11,063 nt of DNA from Candidatus Dormiibacter sp. (GTDB lineage Bacteria; Chloroflexota; Dormibacteria; UBA8260), in the NCBI GenBank assembly GCA_025450495.1, contig JANWHI010000037.1, positions 1 through 11,063 on the forward strand. The letters are read 5' to 3'. Position numbers and translations under genes: made by a program. Under the pieces are notes generated by a model that worked only from the letters and a program-made list of their open reading frames with translations, was not told where the DNA came from and did not search any database. Positions within the stretch are counted from its first letter, which is position 1, and the number at the start of each line of letters is the position of its first letter. Positions 1 to 6,452 of this stretch are shown here, piece after piece.

Positions 1-926
1 AGGATCGAGGTGTACAGCGATCCAGGGCCGACGATGACCAGCTCGGCGTCGAGGATGGCCGCCTCGGCCTCAGGGTTGATCGGTGGAGCGTCGGGCTGCA
101 GGAATACACGGTCGATTCGCTCGATCCCGTGCGGGACGCGCGACTCGCCGACTCTGACCTCGGTGCCGGAGGTGGCGCAGAGCACGACGTCGCGCAGGGT
201 GCTCGGGACGATGGTGCCACGCACCGCCAGGACCCGTCCCGATTCGCGCAGCGCGGGCTCGAAGTCACCGGTGATCTCGGCCATCGCCATGATGAAGAGG
301 TTGCCGAACGAGTGGCCGCCGAGCGAGCCCTCACCGGTGAAGCGGTGCTGGAACAGCTGGGTCATCAGCGGCTCGGTCTCGGCCAGGGCGGGGAGGCACT
401 GGCGGAAGTCTCCCGGCGGCAGCACGCGGTACTCGGCGCGCAGCCGGCCGCTCGAGCCCCCGTCGTCGGCGACGGTGACGATGGCGACGATGTTGCCGGT
501 GTACTTCTTGATGCCGCGCAGCAGGGTGCTGAGGCCGGTCCCGCCGCCCAGGGCGACCACCCGCGGGCCCTTGGCGAGCTGGCGGTGGGCATAGAGGTGT
601 TCGATGAGGTTGCGGCGCTCGCTGGTGTTGCCGCGCAGGAACGGACCGAGAAGGGACTCGCCGAGCTTGTAGAAGCAGAGCAGCAGGACGGCGATGCCGA
701 GGACACCAAAAAGGGCCGCGCGCACACCGCGTGGCAAAAACTGCAGGGTGATGGTCTGCACCCAGGACGGGAAGCTCACGCCGCTGCTGTAGATGTCGCG
801 GAGCACGTAGCCAACGGCGAGGCTGATCATCACGATGCTGGCGAACAGCAGCAGCAGCCAGCGCTTGATGTGGAGCCCCGGGACGAACCAGCGCATCAAC
901 GAGGGGCTCGGACGCAATACCTTCAT
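1..926 (-). CDS. yvcK: YvcK/CofD-like gluconeogenesis factor with N-terminal membrane anchor (3' end beyond window)
   Basis: The ORF starts at ATG 926 on the minus strand and is still open at base 1, giving about 308 codons. A hydrophobic segment around residues 22-41 and another around 70-85 predict two membrane helices in front of the soluble domain. The domain then opens with VVALGGGTGLSTLLRGIK (about residues 123-140), followed by VTVADDGGSSGRLR (about 150-163) and GGHSFGNLF (about 203-211). These are the nucleotide/sugar-binding and HxxGN motifs of the YvcK (UPF0052, CofD-like) family. Known family members bind UDP-sugars and are needed for growth on gluconeogenic carbon sources and for normal cell shape in Bacillus; they are not proven enzymes. 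The start lies 47 bp after the stop of glpX on the same strand, so co-transcription with that gluconeogenic gene is likely (inference). No Shine-Dalgarno or TANNNT box is convincing; GACAAT lies 10 nt upstream. The C-terminal part is missing only because of the window edge. Confidence 0.93.
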   Translation of the reverse strand, partial: MKVLRPSPSLMRWFVPGLHIKRWLLLLFASIVMISLAVGYVLRDIYSSGVSFPSWVQTITLQFLPRGVRAALFGVLGIAVLLLCFYKLGESLLGPFLRGNTSERRNLIEHLYAHRQLAKGPRVVALGGGTGLSTLLRGIKKYTGNIVAIVTVADDGGSSGRLRAEYRVLPPGDFRQCLPALAETEPLMTQLFQHRFTGEGSLGGHSFGNLFIMAMAEITGDFEPALRESGRVLAVRGTIVPSTLRDVVLCATSGTEVRVGESRVPHGIERIDRVFLQPDAPPINPEAEAAILDAELVIVGPGSLYTSI

Positions 927-973
927 GGTCGGCGCGATTGTCCCACGGCGGCCGTGAACCGGCGCCCATCTTC

Positions 974-2047
974 TCAGCCGGGCTGGAGCCGCTCCGCCTG
1001 GCTGGCCTTGGCCATGATCATCGCCTCGGTCCCGTCCGCCTCCGCTTCCTCGCGGCGCATTCGCAGCTTCGCCAGGCTGTGCTCGGCGTCGATGTACCTG
1101 ATCGTTCCTGAATAGCTGCGCATCACCAGGCTCTGGGTTCGGGCGCGATTCTCGCCGAGGAAGCGCACCCCCTCGAGCAACTCGCCCCCGGTGATCCCGG
1201 TGGCGGCGAAGAAGACGTTGTCACCGCTGACGAGGTCGTCGAGCTCAAGGACGCGATCGGCGCTTTTGCCCTCGGCCTCGAGCAGGGCCTGGTCGCCGGC
1301 GCGCAGCCAGAGCCGCCCCTGCATCGAGCCGCCGACACACTTGATGGCGCAGGCGGCGAGCACCGCCTCGGGTGCGCCGCCGACGCCCATCAGCACGTCG
1401 ATGCCGGTGCGGTGCTCCATCGCGGCCATCACGCCGGCGGCGACATCACCGTCCATGATCAGCTTGACGCGAGCCCCCGCCGAACGGATCTCCTCGAGCA
1501 GGTCCTCGTGGCGGTCGCGGTCGAGCACGACCACGGTGAGGTCCTCGACGCTGCGATCCTCGGCTTTGGCGATACGGCGCAGGTTGTTCTTGACGGTGTC
1601 GGTGATGTCGATGACGTTTGCCGCCTTGGGCCCGACGATCAGCTTCTCCATGTAGGGGATGTGGGTGTAGAACATCGAGCCGCGCTCGGCGAGCGAGACG
1701 GTGGCGATGCCGCCCGGGAGTCCGCGGGCCACCAGGCGGGTGCCGTCGATGGGGTCGACGGCGACATCCACCCGCGGCGCGTTGCCGTTGCCGACCTGTT
1801 CGCCGATATACAGCATCGGTGCCTCGTCCTTCTCACCCTCCCCGATGACCACGACGCCGTCCATGTCGACGAAGTTGAGGCTGCGTCTCATCGAGTCGAC
1901 GGCAGCGCCGTCGGCGTCGTTCTTGCGGTTGCGGCCCATGAAGGGAGCGGCGGCCATGGCCGCGCCTTCGGTGACCCGCACCAGCTCCAGCGCGATGTTG
2001 CGGTCGATCGGGGTGCCGAGGTCGCGCGAGGTGGATGTGCGAGCCAT
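974..2047 (-). CDS. glpX: Fructose-1,6-bisphosphatase, class II (GlpX)
   Basis: A 357-residue protein that hydrolyses fructose 1,6-bisphosphate to fructose 6-phosphate, the committed step of gluconeogenesis, in the cytoplasm with divalent metal. The GlpX fold is marked by KNDADGAAVDSMR (42-54), the metal-site motif IGEGEKDEAPML (68-79; E70), VAVDPIDGTRL (96-105; D98 and D101 as metal ligands) and MGVGGAPEAVLAA (220-232; E227). Length is normal for the family (about 320-360). An upstream in-frame start at 2095 would add 16 Arg-rich residues; ATG 2047 is preferred because MARTSTSRDLG begins just before the conserved DRNIALELVRVTEGAA helix and because a TATGAT box ends 9 nt upstream of it. It lies 66 bp after the PfkB-family kinase and 47 bp before yvcK, all on one strand, so it probably has its own promoter and feeds transcription into yvcK. 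Class II FBPases can also act on sedoheptulose 1,7-bisphosphate in some bacteria; nothing here decides that. Confidence 0.96.
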   Translation of the reverse strand: MARTSTSRDLGTPIDRNIALELVRVTEGAAMAAAPFMGRNRKNDADGAAVDSMRRSLNFVDMDGVVVIGEGEKDEAPMLYIGEQVGNGNAPRVDVAVDPIDGTRLVARGLPGGIATVSLAERGSMFYTHIPYMEKLIVGPKAANVIDITDTVKNNLRRIAKAEDRSVEDLTVVVLDRDRHEDLLEEIRSAGARVKLIMDGDVAAGVMAAMEHRTGIDVLMGVGGAPEAVLAACAIKCVGGSMQGRLWLRAGDQALLEAEGKSADRVLELDDLVSGDNVFFAATGITGGELLEGVRFLGENRARTQSLVMRSYSGTIRYIDAEHSLAKLRMRREEAEADGTEAMIMAKASQAERLQPG

Positions 2048-2056
2048 GGGGCGCCG

Positions 2057-2062
2057 ATCATA
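2057..2062 (-). promoter_or_regulatory. Predicted -10 box (TATGAT) for glpX, near-leaderless start
   Basis: On the minus strand TATGAT reads from 2062 to 2057 and leaves 9 nt before ATG 2047. Transcription starting 6-9 nt after the hexamer would give a leader of at most a few bases. No GGAG-like site lies between the box and the start, and no good -35 hexamer is visible at 16-19 bp. The 12-mer TATGATCGGCGC is shared exactly with the promoter of the membrane-protein gene at 5307. Confidence 0.5.
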
Positions 2063-2113
2063 CCTGCCCCGCGAGCACCGCCCAGTGAGGCGCATGTCGG
2101 TGCGCGGCGCAGG

Positions 2114-2971
2114 TCATCGCCGCTGCAGCCCGGCGACCCCGAACTGTGAGATCGCCCGGGCGGCACACTGCAGGCCGGCTTCGAGCGCGGTCGCGAAGAA
2201 GCCGGTGTCGTCGCGCTGCGCGACGGCGCAGGCAGCCAGGAAGCCGCCCGCGAGGGCGTCGCCTGCCCCGGTGGGGTCGACGACCTCGTCGACGCGCGCG
2301 GCCGGTCGCGAGATCACCCCGTCTTCGGTCACCACCGATGCGCCGCCCGGGCCACCCTTGACAACCACCGCACGCAGGCGGCCGACACCGCACATGGCGA
2401 TCGCCTCCTGCCGCCAGGTGGTGACCGGCGTGCCCGTGAGACTGGCCAGCTCGTTGCGGTTGAGGAAGAGCACGTCGCAGGCGTGCGCCACCTCGCGAAC
2501 GGCGTCGCGCTCGGGGCCCGTGTAGTCGGTCATCGAGTCGGCGGCGGCCAGGCGGGCGGAGCTCTGGGCGAGCACGTCGCGCTGCAGCGCGGGACGCATG
2601 CTCGCCAGGAACAGCACCTGCGCATCCGCGGCGGCGGGTGGCAGTCGAGGCTGCCACGATGGATCGCACCCCTCGTCGCTGACGGTGTCGACGGCAATCC
2701 ATCGCTCGAAGTCGTGGCGCACTTGCCAGCGGAAGGTGGGCTGGTTGCTGATCACCATGCCGTCGAGGTTGATGCAGGTGTCGCGCAGCAGCTCGATGAA
2801 GGCGGCGGCGTGGTCGCGGCCGACGATGCCGTTGAGGTGGACGGTTGCCGGGTCGGCGGCAGCCAGGGCGAAGTACACCGCCGAGCCGCCCAGCTGGGTT
2901 GGACGTCGACCGGTTGGGGTTGTGATGTCGTCGACGTGCACCGTGCCGGCGACGGCGATGTCCCAGGTCAC
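2114..2971 (-). CDS. PfkB (ribokinase)-family carbohydrate/nucleoside kinase, substrate unknown
   Basis: A cytoplasmic kinase of 285 residues from GTG 2971, or 289 from GTG 2983; 2971 is preferred because the fold begins at TWDIAVAGTVHVDD. The PfkB signatures are present. The N-terminal substrate-binding motif QLGGSAVYFALAAADP lies around 26-41, KGGPGGASV is the ATP-loop strand, and DPTGAGDALAGGFLA (232-246) carries the anion hole and the catalytic base D238. The length is typical. PfkB enzymes phosphorylate sugars, sugar phosphates or nucleosides with ATP. The substrate lid (FRWQVRHDFERW) resembles a subgroup of bacterial PfkB kinases of unknown specificity, so ribokinase, fructokinase, 6-phosphofructokinase or adenosine kinase activity cannot be separated. 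It starts 36-48 bp after the 140-aa gene and ends 66 bp before glpX. The neighbourhood suggests sugar-phosphate metabolism, which is inference. Confidence 0.9.
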   Translation of the reverse strand: MTWDIAVAGTVHVDDITTPTGRRPTQLGGSAVYFALAAADPATVHLNGIVGRDHAAAFIELLRDTCINLDGMVISNQPTFRWQVRHDFERWIAVDTVSDEGCDPSWQPRLPPAAADAQVLFLASMRPALQRDVLAQSSARLAAADSMTDYTGPERDAVREVAHACDVLFLNRNELASLTGTPVTTWRQEAIAMCGVGRLRAVVVKGGPGGASVVTEDGVISRPAARVDEVVDPTGAGDALAGGFLAACAVAQRDDTGFFATALEAGLQCAARAISQFGVAGLQRR

Positions 2972-3019
2972 CGCCGCGCGCACCGCAGCGGCGCCGGTGC
3001 GACCGGCGCGCGCGCTATC

Positions 3020-3442
3020 TCAATTGCGAAACAGCGGGATGATCCGGGCCGTCACCGGGGCACGCTCCTCGCGGGCTCGCTCGAGGAGCAATCCCTGGCT
3101 GGCGAACAGCACATCGGAGACGTGTCCGGCCTCGCGATTGATGCCGAGCTGGTCGCGCAGGGCACCGTCGAGCGCCCCGACGAAGCGCACCACGGCGCTC
3201 CACAGCTGGGTCGGAAGCAGGCGGTCGCCGCGCTCCCGACAGCGTTCGATCAGGTCGATGAGGGCGTCGGATTCACGGAGCAGCAGACGCGTGCGGCCGA
3301 CCCGCGGACGGCGCCAGACGGCGTCGCGGTCGATGCGGCGCAGCTCGAAAACGGTGCGCTCGATCGGTCCAGGGATGTGCCGCGTGAACACCGCGTTGTC
3401 ACCGCCTGCGGGCAAGCGCCGGGGAAGCGCGGCGTTCTCCAT
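3020..3442 (-). CDS. Hypothetical protein, 140 aa, helical, no recognised family
   Basis: I do not recognise this protein. It starts at ATG 3442 and is rich in Arg, Leu and Glu, with predicted amphipathic helices around SDALIDLIERCRERGD and QLWSAVVRFVGALDGALRDQL and near the C-terminus (DVLFASQGLLLERAREE). It has no signal peptide, no membrane segment and only one cysteine. It is called real because a TACAAT hexamer ends 6 nt before the ATG, the pattern seen at the other leader genes here, and because it fits between same-strand genes with short gaps (51 bp before it, 36-48 bp to the kinase). Longer plus-strand ORFs cover the same bases but look like GC-rich shadows. Its role is unknown; a small regulatory or partner protein for the downstream kinase is only a guess. 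Confidence 0.72.
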   Translation of the reverse strand: MENAALPRRLPAGGDNAVFTRHIPGPIERTVFELRRIDRDAVWRRPRVGRTRLLLRESDALIDLIERCRERGDRLLPTQLWSAVVRFVGALDGALRDQLGINREAGHVSDVLFASQGLLLERAREERAPVTARIIPLFRN

Positions 3443-3448
3443 CGGCGC

Positions 3449-3454
3449 ATTGTA
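3449..3454 (-). promoter_or_regulatory. Predicted -10 box (TACAAT) giving a leaderless start at 3442
   Basis: On the minus strand TACAAT reads from 3454 to 3449 and is followed by 6 nt and then ATG 3442. There is no Shine-Dalgarno sequence in the gap, so the transcript probably begins at or within a base or two of the ATG. It lies in the 51-bp gap after the 208-aa gene and would give the 140-aa gene and the kinase their own promoter. Confidence 0.5.
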
Positions 3455-3493
3455 CGCAGCCCACGCCCGTGCGCCCGCCTCAGACGCAGCAGG

Positions 3494-4120
3494 TCAGGTC
3501 TGCCTTGTTGCAGTCGGGTAACAGAGCGATCGCCAGGCGCCGCGATGGGCCACCAGGTGGACGGTGCGCGGCAGGCTGACGGTGCGCGTCGCGTCACCGA
3601 TCTCGTACTCCACATCGAGCTCGGCTGCATGCGCGTGGACCATCCCCGAGTCGGGGTCGCGCCAGGCTTCCAGATGACGCACCTGCCTGACCCTGATGCC
3701 GCGGAGCGTGGCCAGCGCCCCGATGCGCTGGGCGGCGATGAACGCCTCCAGCGTGCCCCAGCTCTGCTGGCACTCCGGGCTGAGCAGTGAGTAGGCGCGC
3801 CGGTATTGCCGAGCGCGCATCAGCTCGACGAAGACCGCCTCGCTGAACGCGGGGTTGGCGCGCGGTCGGCTCGAACCGGTGACGCCGCGCTCGTGGTCGG
3901 CGACCAGCGTCGAGGCCCGTCCCGTCGGTGCTGCGGGGTCGCTGCGCTCCGCCTCCACCAGTGTCGCGGGGGTGGTGGTGCCGTGGCTCCAGAAGGTGCG
4001 GGTGTGCGAGTCAACGAGGTGGGGACGCTCGGCGGCGGGAAGTCGGGACATCCCCACAAGCGACGACTCGTCAGAGCCGCGGCGGCCGAAGGCGCGGCGC
4101 AGAATTCGCGGGGCACGCAT
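3494..4120 (-). CDS. Uncharacterised protein with possible NTF2/SnoaL-like C-terminal domain, 208 aa
   Basis: Two parts are visible. Residues 1-90 are Arg/Ser/Pro-rich, low in hydrophobic residues and probably disordered. Residues 91-201 look folded: helices AFSEAVFVELMRARQYRRAY and LEAFIAAQ, then strands such as AHAAELDVEYEI, RTVSLPRTVHLV and GAWRSLCYP. This helix-then-sheet order, with a MRARQYRRAYSLLSPECQQSW opening, resembles NTF2-like (SnoaL/DUF4878-type) domains, which act as small ligand-binding or scaffold modules. I cannot assign a ligand or enzyme activity. ATG 4120 is chosen because its A is the last base of the upstream gene's TGA (TGATG), a translational-coupling arrangement; GTG 4129 would add three residues. 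No signal peptide or membrane helix is seen. It is the second gene of an operon led by the 62-aa protein. Confidence 0.8.
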   Translation of the reverse strand: MRAPRILRRAFGRRGSDESSLVGMSRLPAAERPHLVDSHTRTFWSHGTTTPATLVEAERSDPAAPTGRASTLVADHERGVTGSSRPRANPAFSEAVFVELMRARQYRRAYSLLSPECQQSWGTLEAFIAAQRIGALATLRGIRVRQVRHLEAWRDPDSGMVHAHAAELDVEYEIGDATRTVSLPRTVHLVAHRGAWRSLCYPTATRQT

Positions 4121-4308
4121 CAGTCGCACCCGGCCGCCGCCACGACAGTCTCGACATCCCTGGTGCCGACACGTTCCGCGGCAAGCACCTGCTCGACGGC
4201 ATCGCGGACGTGCAGCAGCACCGGCACGGAGAGTTCGGGGAGTCGCTGCTCGATCCGTCGCAAGTGCGCCGTCACCACGGACACGGGCGGCGGGGTGCGC
4301 GACGGCAT
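4120..4308 (-). CDS. Small protein, 62 aa, unknown function, leader gene of the minus-strand operon
   Basis: The protein starts MPSRTPPPVSVVTAHLRR and continues with a Leu/Val/Glu-rich helical stretch (about residues 16-60, containing VRDAVEQVLAAERVG) ending in AAAGCD. No known family is recognised. An in-frame start at 4401 would add 31 mostly Arg/Ala residues and run through the opposing promoter region; ATG 4308 is preferred because TAGACT ends 7 nt upstream, matching the leaderless pattern of the neighbours. Its stop codon overlaps the next start by one base, so the two products are probably made together and may interact. Its small size makes the call less certain than that of its partner. 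Confidence 0.6.
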   Translation of the reverse strand: MPSRTPPPVSVVTAHLRRIEQRLPELSVPVLLHVRDAVEQVLAAERVGTRDVETVVAAAGCD

Positions 4309-4315
4309 CAGCCTC

Positions 4316-4321
4316 AGTCTA
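4316..4321 (-). promoter_or_regulatory. Predicted -10 box (TAGACT) for the 62-aa/208-aa operon
   Basis: On the minus strand TAGACT reads from 4321 to 4316 and leaves 7 nt before ATG 4308. It fits TANNNT-N6-9-start and has no ribosome-binding site in the gap. It shares an 83-bp divergent intergenic region with the promoter of the receiver-domain gene, so one regulator could control both directions. Confidence 0.42.
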
Positions 4322-4377
4322 CGCGCTCGGCGACGGCCGATTCGCCTTGCCGCGCGCCGGGCACCGGTCGCGCTCGC

Positions 4378-4383
4378 TACCAT
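4378..4383 (+). promoter_or_regulatory. Predicted -10 box (TACCAT) for the receiver-domain gene
   Basis: TACCAT is followed by 8 nt and then ATG 4392, with no Shine-Dalgarno sequence. It faces away from the TAGACT box of the divergent operon. A TTGCCG hexamer at 4347-4352 is too far away (25-bp spacer) to be a normal -35 element. Confidence 0.42.
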
Positions 4384-4391
4384 CCGCGGCG

Positions 4392-4766
4392 ATGGGGACA
4401 CGCGCCCGAATCCTGCTGGCTGAGGACCAGGCTTCGGTTGCCGCCCCGGTCGCCAGATGCCTCAACGAGGCCGGCCACGAGGTGCGCTGGGTGCGCCAGA
4501 TGCGTGAGCTGCGCAGGGAGATGGCCGAGTACGCGCCCGACCTCCTGCTGCTCGACACCACGCTCGACACCGACGGGCTGGAGTACTTTCAGGCGGTGAG
4601 GTTCGCCCCCGAGCACCCTCCGGCCGGCGTGGTCATCCTGACCCCGGCCGGCGACCGGCGCACCAAGGAACGCGCCCAGCAGCTCGGCGCGGCCGCCGTC
4701 CTGGCCAAGCCGCTCGACGATGAGACAGTCGTCTCGGTGGTCGGCGACCTGCTCTCGATGATCTGA
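4392..4766 (+). CDS. Stand-alone response-regulator receiver (CheY-like) domain protein
   Basis: The 124-residue product is a single receiver domain with no output domain. It begins with the beta-1 strand ARILLAED (acidic pair E11-D12). The phosphoacceptor is D55 in PDLLLLDTTLD, the conserved hydroxyl residue is T84 in VVILTPAG, and the invariant lysine is K106 in VLAKPLDD. All the residues needed for Asp phosphorylation are therefore present. Such proteins relay phosphate, or bind partner proteins when phosphorylated by a histidine kinase. No kinase gene is in the window, so the partner is elsewhere. In-frame sequence extends upstream to 3855, but that part reads through the opposing operon; ATG 4392 with TACCAT 8 nt upstream gives the exact length of a CheY-type domain. 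The gene is divergent from the 62-aa/208-aa operon and converges on the membrane-protein gene with only 7 bp between the stops. Confidence 0.9.
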   Translation: MGTRARILLAEDQASVAAPVARCLNEAGHEVRWVRQMRELRREMAEYAPDLLLLDTTLDTDGLEYFQAVRFAPEHPPAGVVILTPAGDRRTKERAQQLGAAAVLAKPLDDETVVSVVGDLLSMI

Positions 4767-4776
4767 GCGCGGCTCA
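4764..4776. terminator. Short palindrome joining the two convergent stop codons
   Basis: TGAGC-GCG-GCTCA forms a 5-bp stem with a 3-nt loop, and its two ends are the stop codons of the receiver gene (4764-4766) and the membrane-protein gene (4774-4776). There is no T tract on either side, so an intrinsic terminator is doubtful; the symmetry may be partly a by-product of the two facing stops. Confidence 0.2.
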
Positions 4777-5307
4777 GCGCAGCGCTTGGAGCACGGTCAG
4801 CACGACGCTGCTGGCCGCCCAGAAGCCGATCGTCGCGCTGATGTAGGCAGGCATGGCAACGCCGGCGTTGTACCAGGCGACCACGCGCCGGCCGGTGAGA
4901 GCGACGATGGCGATGGCGTCGAGGAGCAACAGCAGGATCGACGTCAGGGCGCTGACCGCCTGCAGGCCCTGCCCGGGGAGCAGCGCCACAAGCAGGGAGG
5001 TTGCCCCGATGATGATGGCCGTGACGAAGGTGATGATCTGCGCGTATCGGACCCATCGCTGCCGGCGTGTCAGAAGCGTCGCCAGGATGATGAGCAGGCC
5101 GGCGAGCGAGGCGGCCGACACAGCCGCAAGAATCTGCTCGCCGATGCTGACGCTGACGGTGCGGCTGCCAACAGTGGCCTGGCCGGCGAAGGCCGCGAGG
5201 GCCGCGAGCAGCGCGAGCAGCGCGAGCAGCATGTCCCAGGTGTAGATCGCGAGGATGATCGCCGGCCGCTGTTCGTCGCCGGCTTCGGTCTGCGCGTTGG
5301 TCTGCAC
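4774..5307 (-). CDS. Small multi-pass integral membrane protein, unknown function
   Basis: A 177-residue protein from GTG 5307. After a short polar N-terminus (MQTNAQTEAGDEQRP) there are hydrophobic stretches at about 18-42, 58-79, 88-111, 116-137 and 155-174, predicting four or five transmembrane helices. Positive residues cluster at RRQRWVR (81-87) and GRR (139-141), which are likely cytoplasmic loops. No transporter, channel or enzyme motif is recognisable, so no function is proposed. GTG 5307 is chosen because TATGAT ends 6 nt upstream and the protein then begins with a plausible short cytosolic tail. It is divergent from the dehydrogenase gene (62-bp gap) and convergent with the receiver gene. 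The overlapping minus-strand frame extending to 6368 is a shadow of the dehydrogenase gene. Confidence 0.82.
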   Translation of the reverse strand: MQTNAQTEAGDEQRPAIILAIYTWDMLLALLALLAALAAFAGQATVGSRTVSVSIGEQILAAVSAASLAGLLIILATLLTRRQRWVRYAQIITFVTAIIIGATSLLVALLPGQGLQAVSALTSILLLLLDAIAIVALTGRRVVAWYNAGVAMPAYISATIGFWAASSVVLTVLQALR

Positions 5308-5313
5308 GCGCCG

Positions 5314-5319
5314 ATCATA
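5314..5319 (-). promoter_or_regulatory. Predicted -10 box (TATGAT) for the membrane-protein gene, leaderless GTG start
   Basis: On the minus strand TATGAT reads from 5319 to 5314 and is followed by 6 nt and GTG 5307. TATGATCGGCGC is identical to the sequence in front of glpX. No Shine-Dalgarno sequence is present. Confidence 0.5.
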
Positions 5320-5356
5320 GGGAGGGCGGCGGCTGCGACCGGGCCTTGGCCGCGGC

Positions 5357-5362
5357 TACGCT
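5357..5362 (+). promoter_or_regulatory. Predicted -10 box (TACGCT) for the dehydrogenase/cysteine desulfurase pair
   Basis: TACGCT is followed by 7 nt and ATG 5370, with no Shine-Dalgarno sequence between them. It is back-to-back with the TATGAT box of the membrane-protein gene inside a 62-bp intergenic region. A TGCGAC hexamer with 17-bp spacing (5334-5339) is only a weak -35 candidate. Confidence 0.45.
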
Positions 5363-5369
5363 GTCGGCG

Positions 5370-6452
5370 ATGACGGCGACCATCGCGATTCTCCAGGGCG
5401 ACCAGACCGGGCAGGAATTGCTCGATGAGGCACTGCGGGTCTTGGCACCTGAGGTCATCGGCGTCGACCTGGTGCTGCGCCCGTTCGACCTCTCCCTGGA
5501 GAACCGGCGCGCCACCGCCAACGCGGTCGTCGTCGCGGCCGCCGAGGCCATGGTGGCATGCGGGTTCGGTCTCAAGGGCGCCACCATCACGCCAGAGCAC
5601 GCCGGCGACGTGGGCAGCCCCAATGCGCTGCTCCGTCAGCGGGTTGGTGGCAAGGTCATCCTGCGCACCGGCCGGCGCATCCCGGGCGTCGCGTCGGTGG
5701 GTGGTGCCAGCGCGCCGATGAGCGTGGTGCGGATGGCGGTGGACGACGCCTACGGCGCCAACGAGTGGCGCGAGGAACGCGACGGCGACGAGGTCGCCTT
5801 TCGGACGGAGCACATCTCGCGCTCGACCTGCCGGGCGGTGGCCGACTTCGCGTTCGTGCAGGCGCGGCGCGCCCACGCGTGCGTCTTCGGCGGTCCGAAG
5901 TACACCGTGTCGCCGGTCTACGAGGGGATGCTCAAGGAGGAGATGGATGCTGCCGCGGCGCGCTTTCCCGACGTGGCCTACGAGCCCCAGCTGATCGACG
6001 CGACCTATGCGCTCCTGCTGGCGCACGGTGGCGACGCGCTGGTCATCCCCGCGTTGAACCGCGACGGCGACTGCCTCAGCGACTTCGTGCTGCAGCTTTT
6101 CGGCAGCATCGCCGGCGCGGAGTCGCTGCTGCTCGGATTCACCGAGGACTCGACCAGGCCGGACGTTGTCATGGCCGAGGCGCCGCACGGGACAGCGCCG
6201 GCGCTGCAGGGCAAGAACATCGCCAACCCGATGGCCATGATCCTGGCCGCCGCGTCGTTGCTGAGCTTCATCGACGACGCGGCGTGCAAGGCGGCCTCGC
6301 GCGCCATGTACGAGGCCACGTTCGAGACCGTGCGCGCCGGTACCAGGACCGCCGACCTCGGTGGTCATTCGTTCACCGATGAGTTCACCGATGCTGTCAT
6401 CGAGGCGGTGCGCAACAAGCTGGAGCTCTGGGGCTCACTGGGCATGAGCTGA
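5370..6452 (+). CDS. Isocitrate/isopropylmalate dehydrogenase-family enzyme (probably NAD-dependent isocitrate dehydrogenase)
   Basis: The 360-residue protein is a beta-decarboxylating dehydrogenase. It opens with IAILQGDQTGQELLDEAL (5-22), the family's GDGxG-type motif. GSPNALLRQRVGGKVILRTGRR (82-103) supplies the substrate-phase Ser83/Asn85 and Arg89/Arg99. PKYTVSPVYEGMLKEE holds a Lys-Tyr pair near 177-178. The metal aspartates are D210 (LIDATYALLL) and D234/D238 (GDCLSD), and the cofactor loop is EAPHGTAPALQGKNIANP (270-287). The Ser/Asn/Arg pattern fits isocitrate better than isopropylmalate. The two residues after HGTAP are Ala-Leu, whereas E. coli NADP-IDH has Lys-Tyr there, which suggests NAD (inference). 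The start at 5370 is chosen for TACGCT 7 nt upstream and the immediate start of the first beta strand; upstream in-frame codons to 5346 add only low-complexity residues. Its stop overlaps the start of the cysteine desulfurase by one base. Homoisocitrate or tartrate-type specificity remains possible. Confidence 0.9.
   Translation: MTATIAILQGDQTGQELLDEALRVLAPEVIGVDLVLRPFDLSLENRRATANAVVVAAAEAMVACGFGLKGATITPEHAGDVGSPNALLRQRVGGKVILRTGRRIPGVASVGGASAPMSVVRMAVDDAYGANEWREERDGDEVAFRTEHISRSTCRAVADFAFVQARRAHACVFGGPKYTVSPVYEGMLKEEMDAAAARFPDVAYEPQLIDATYALLLAHGGDALVIPALNRDGDCLSDFVLQLFGSIAGAESLLLGFTEDSTRPDVVMAEAPHGTAPALQGKNIANPMAMILAAASLLSFIDDAACKAASRAMYEATFETVRAGTRTADLGGHSFTDEFTDAVIEAVRNKLELWGSLGMS

Noticed and set aside
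10..1115. Long plus-strand ORFs of 194 and 328 codons at the left edge
   Set aside because: They lie opposite the clearly homologous yvcK and glpX genes, are low-complexity (Ala/Arg/Ser/Gly-rich) and show no domain motif; they are GC-rich shadow frames.
1412..3790. Long plus-strand ORFs (245, 274, 307 and 435 codons) across glpX, the kinase and the 140-aa gene
   Set aside because: They are antisense to genes with recognised motifs and have His/Ala/Arg-rich shadow composition with no homology I can recognise.
5070..6368. 432-codon minus-strand ORF opposite the dehydrogenase
   Set aside because: It shows the Arg/His/Val/Gly-rich pattern of a shadow frame; the opposite strand encodes all the dehydrogenase motifs.
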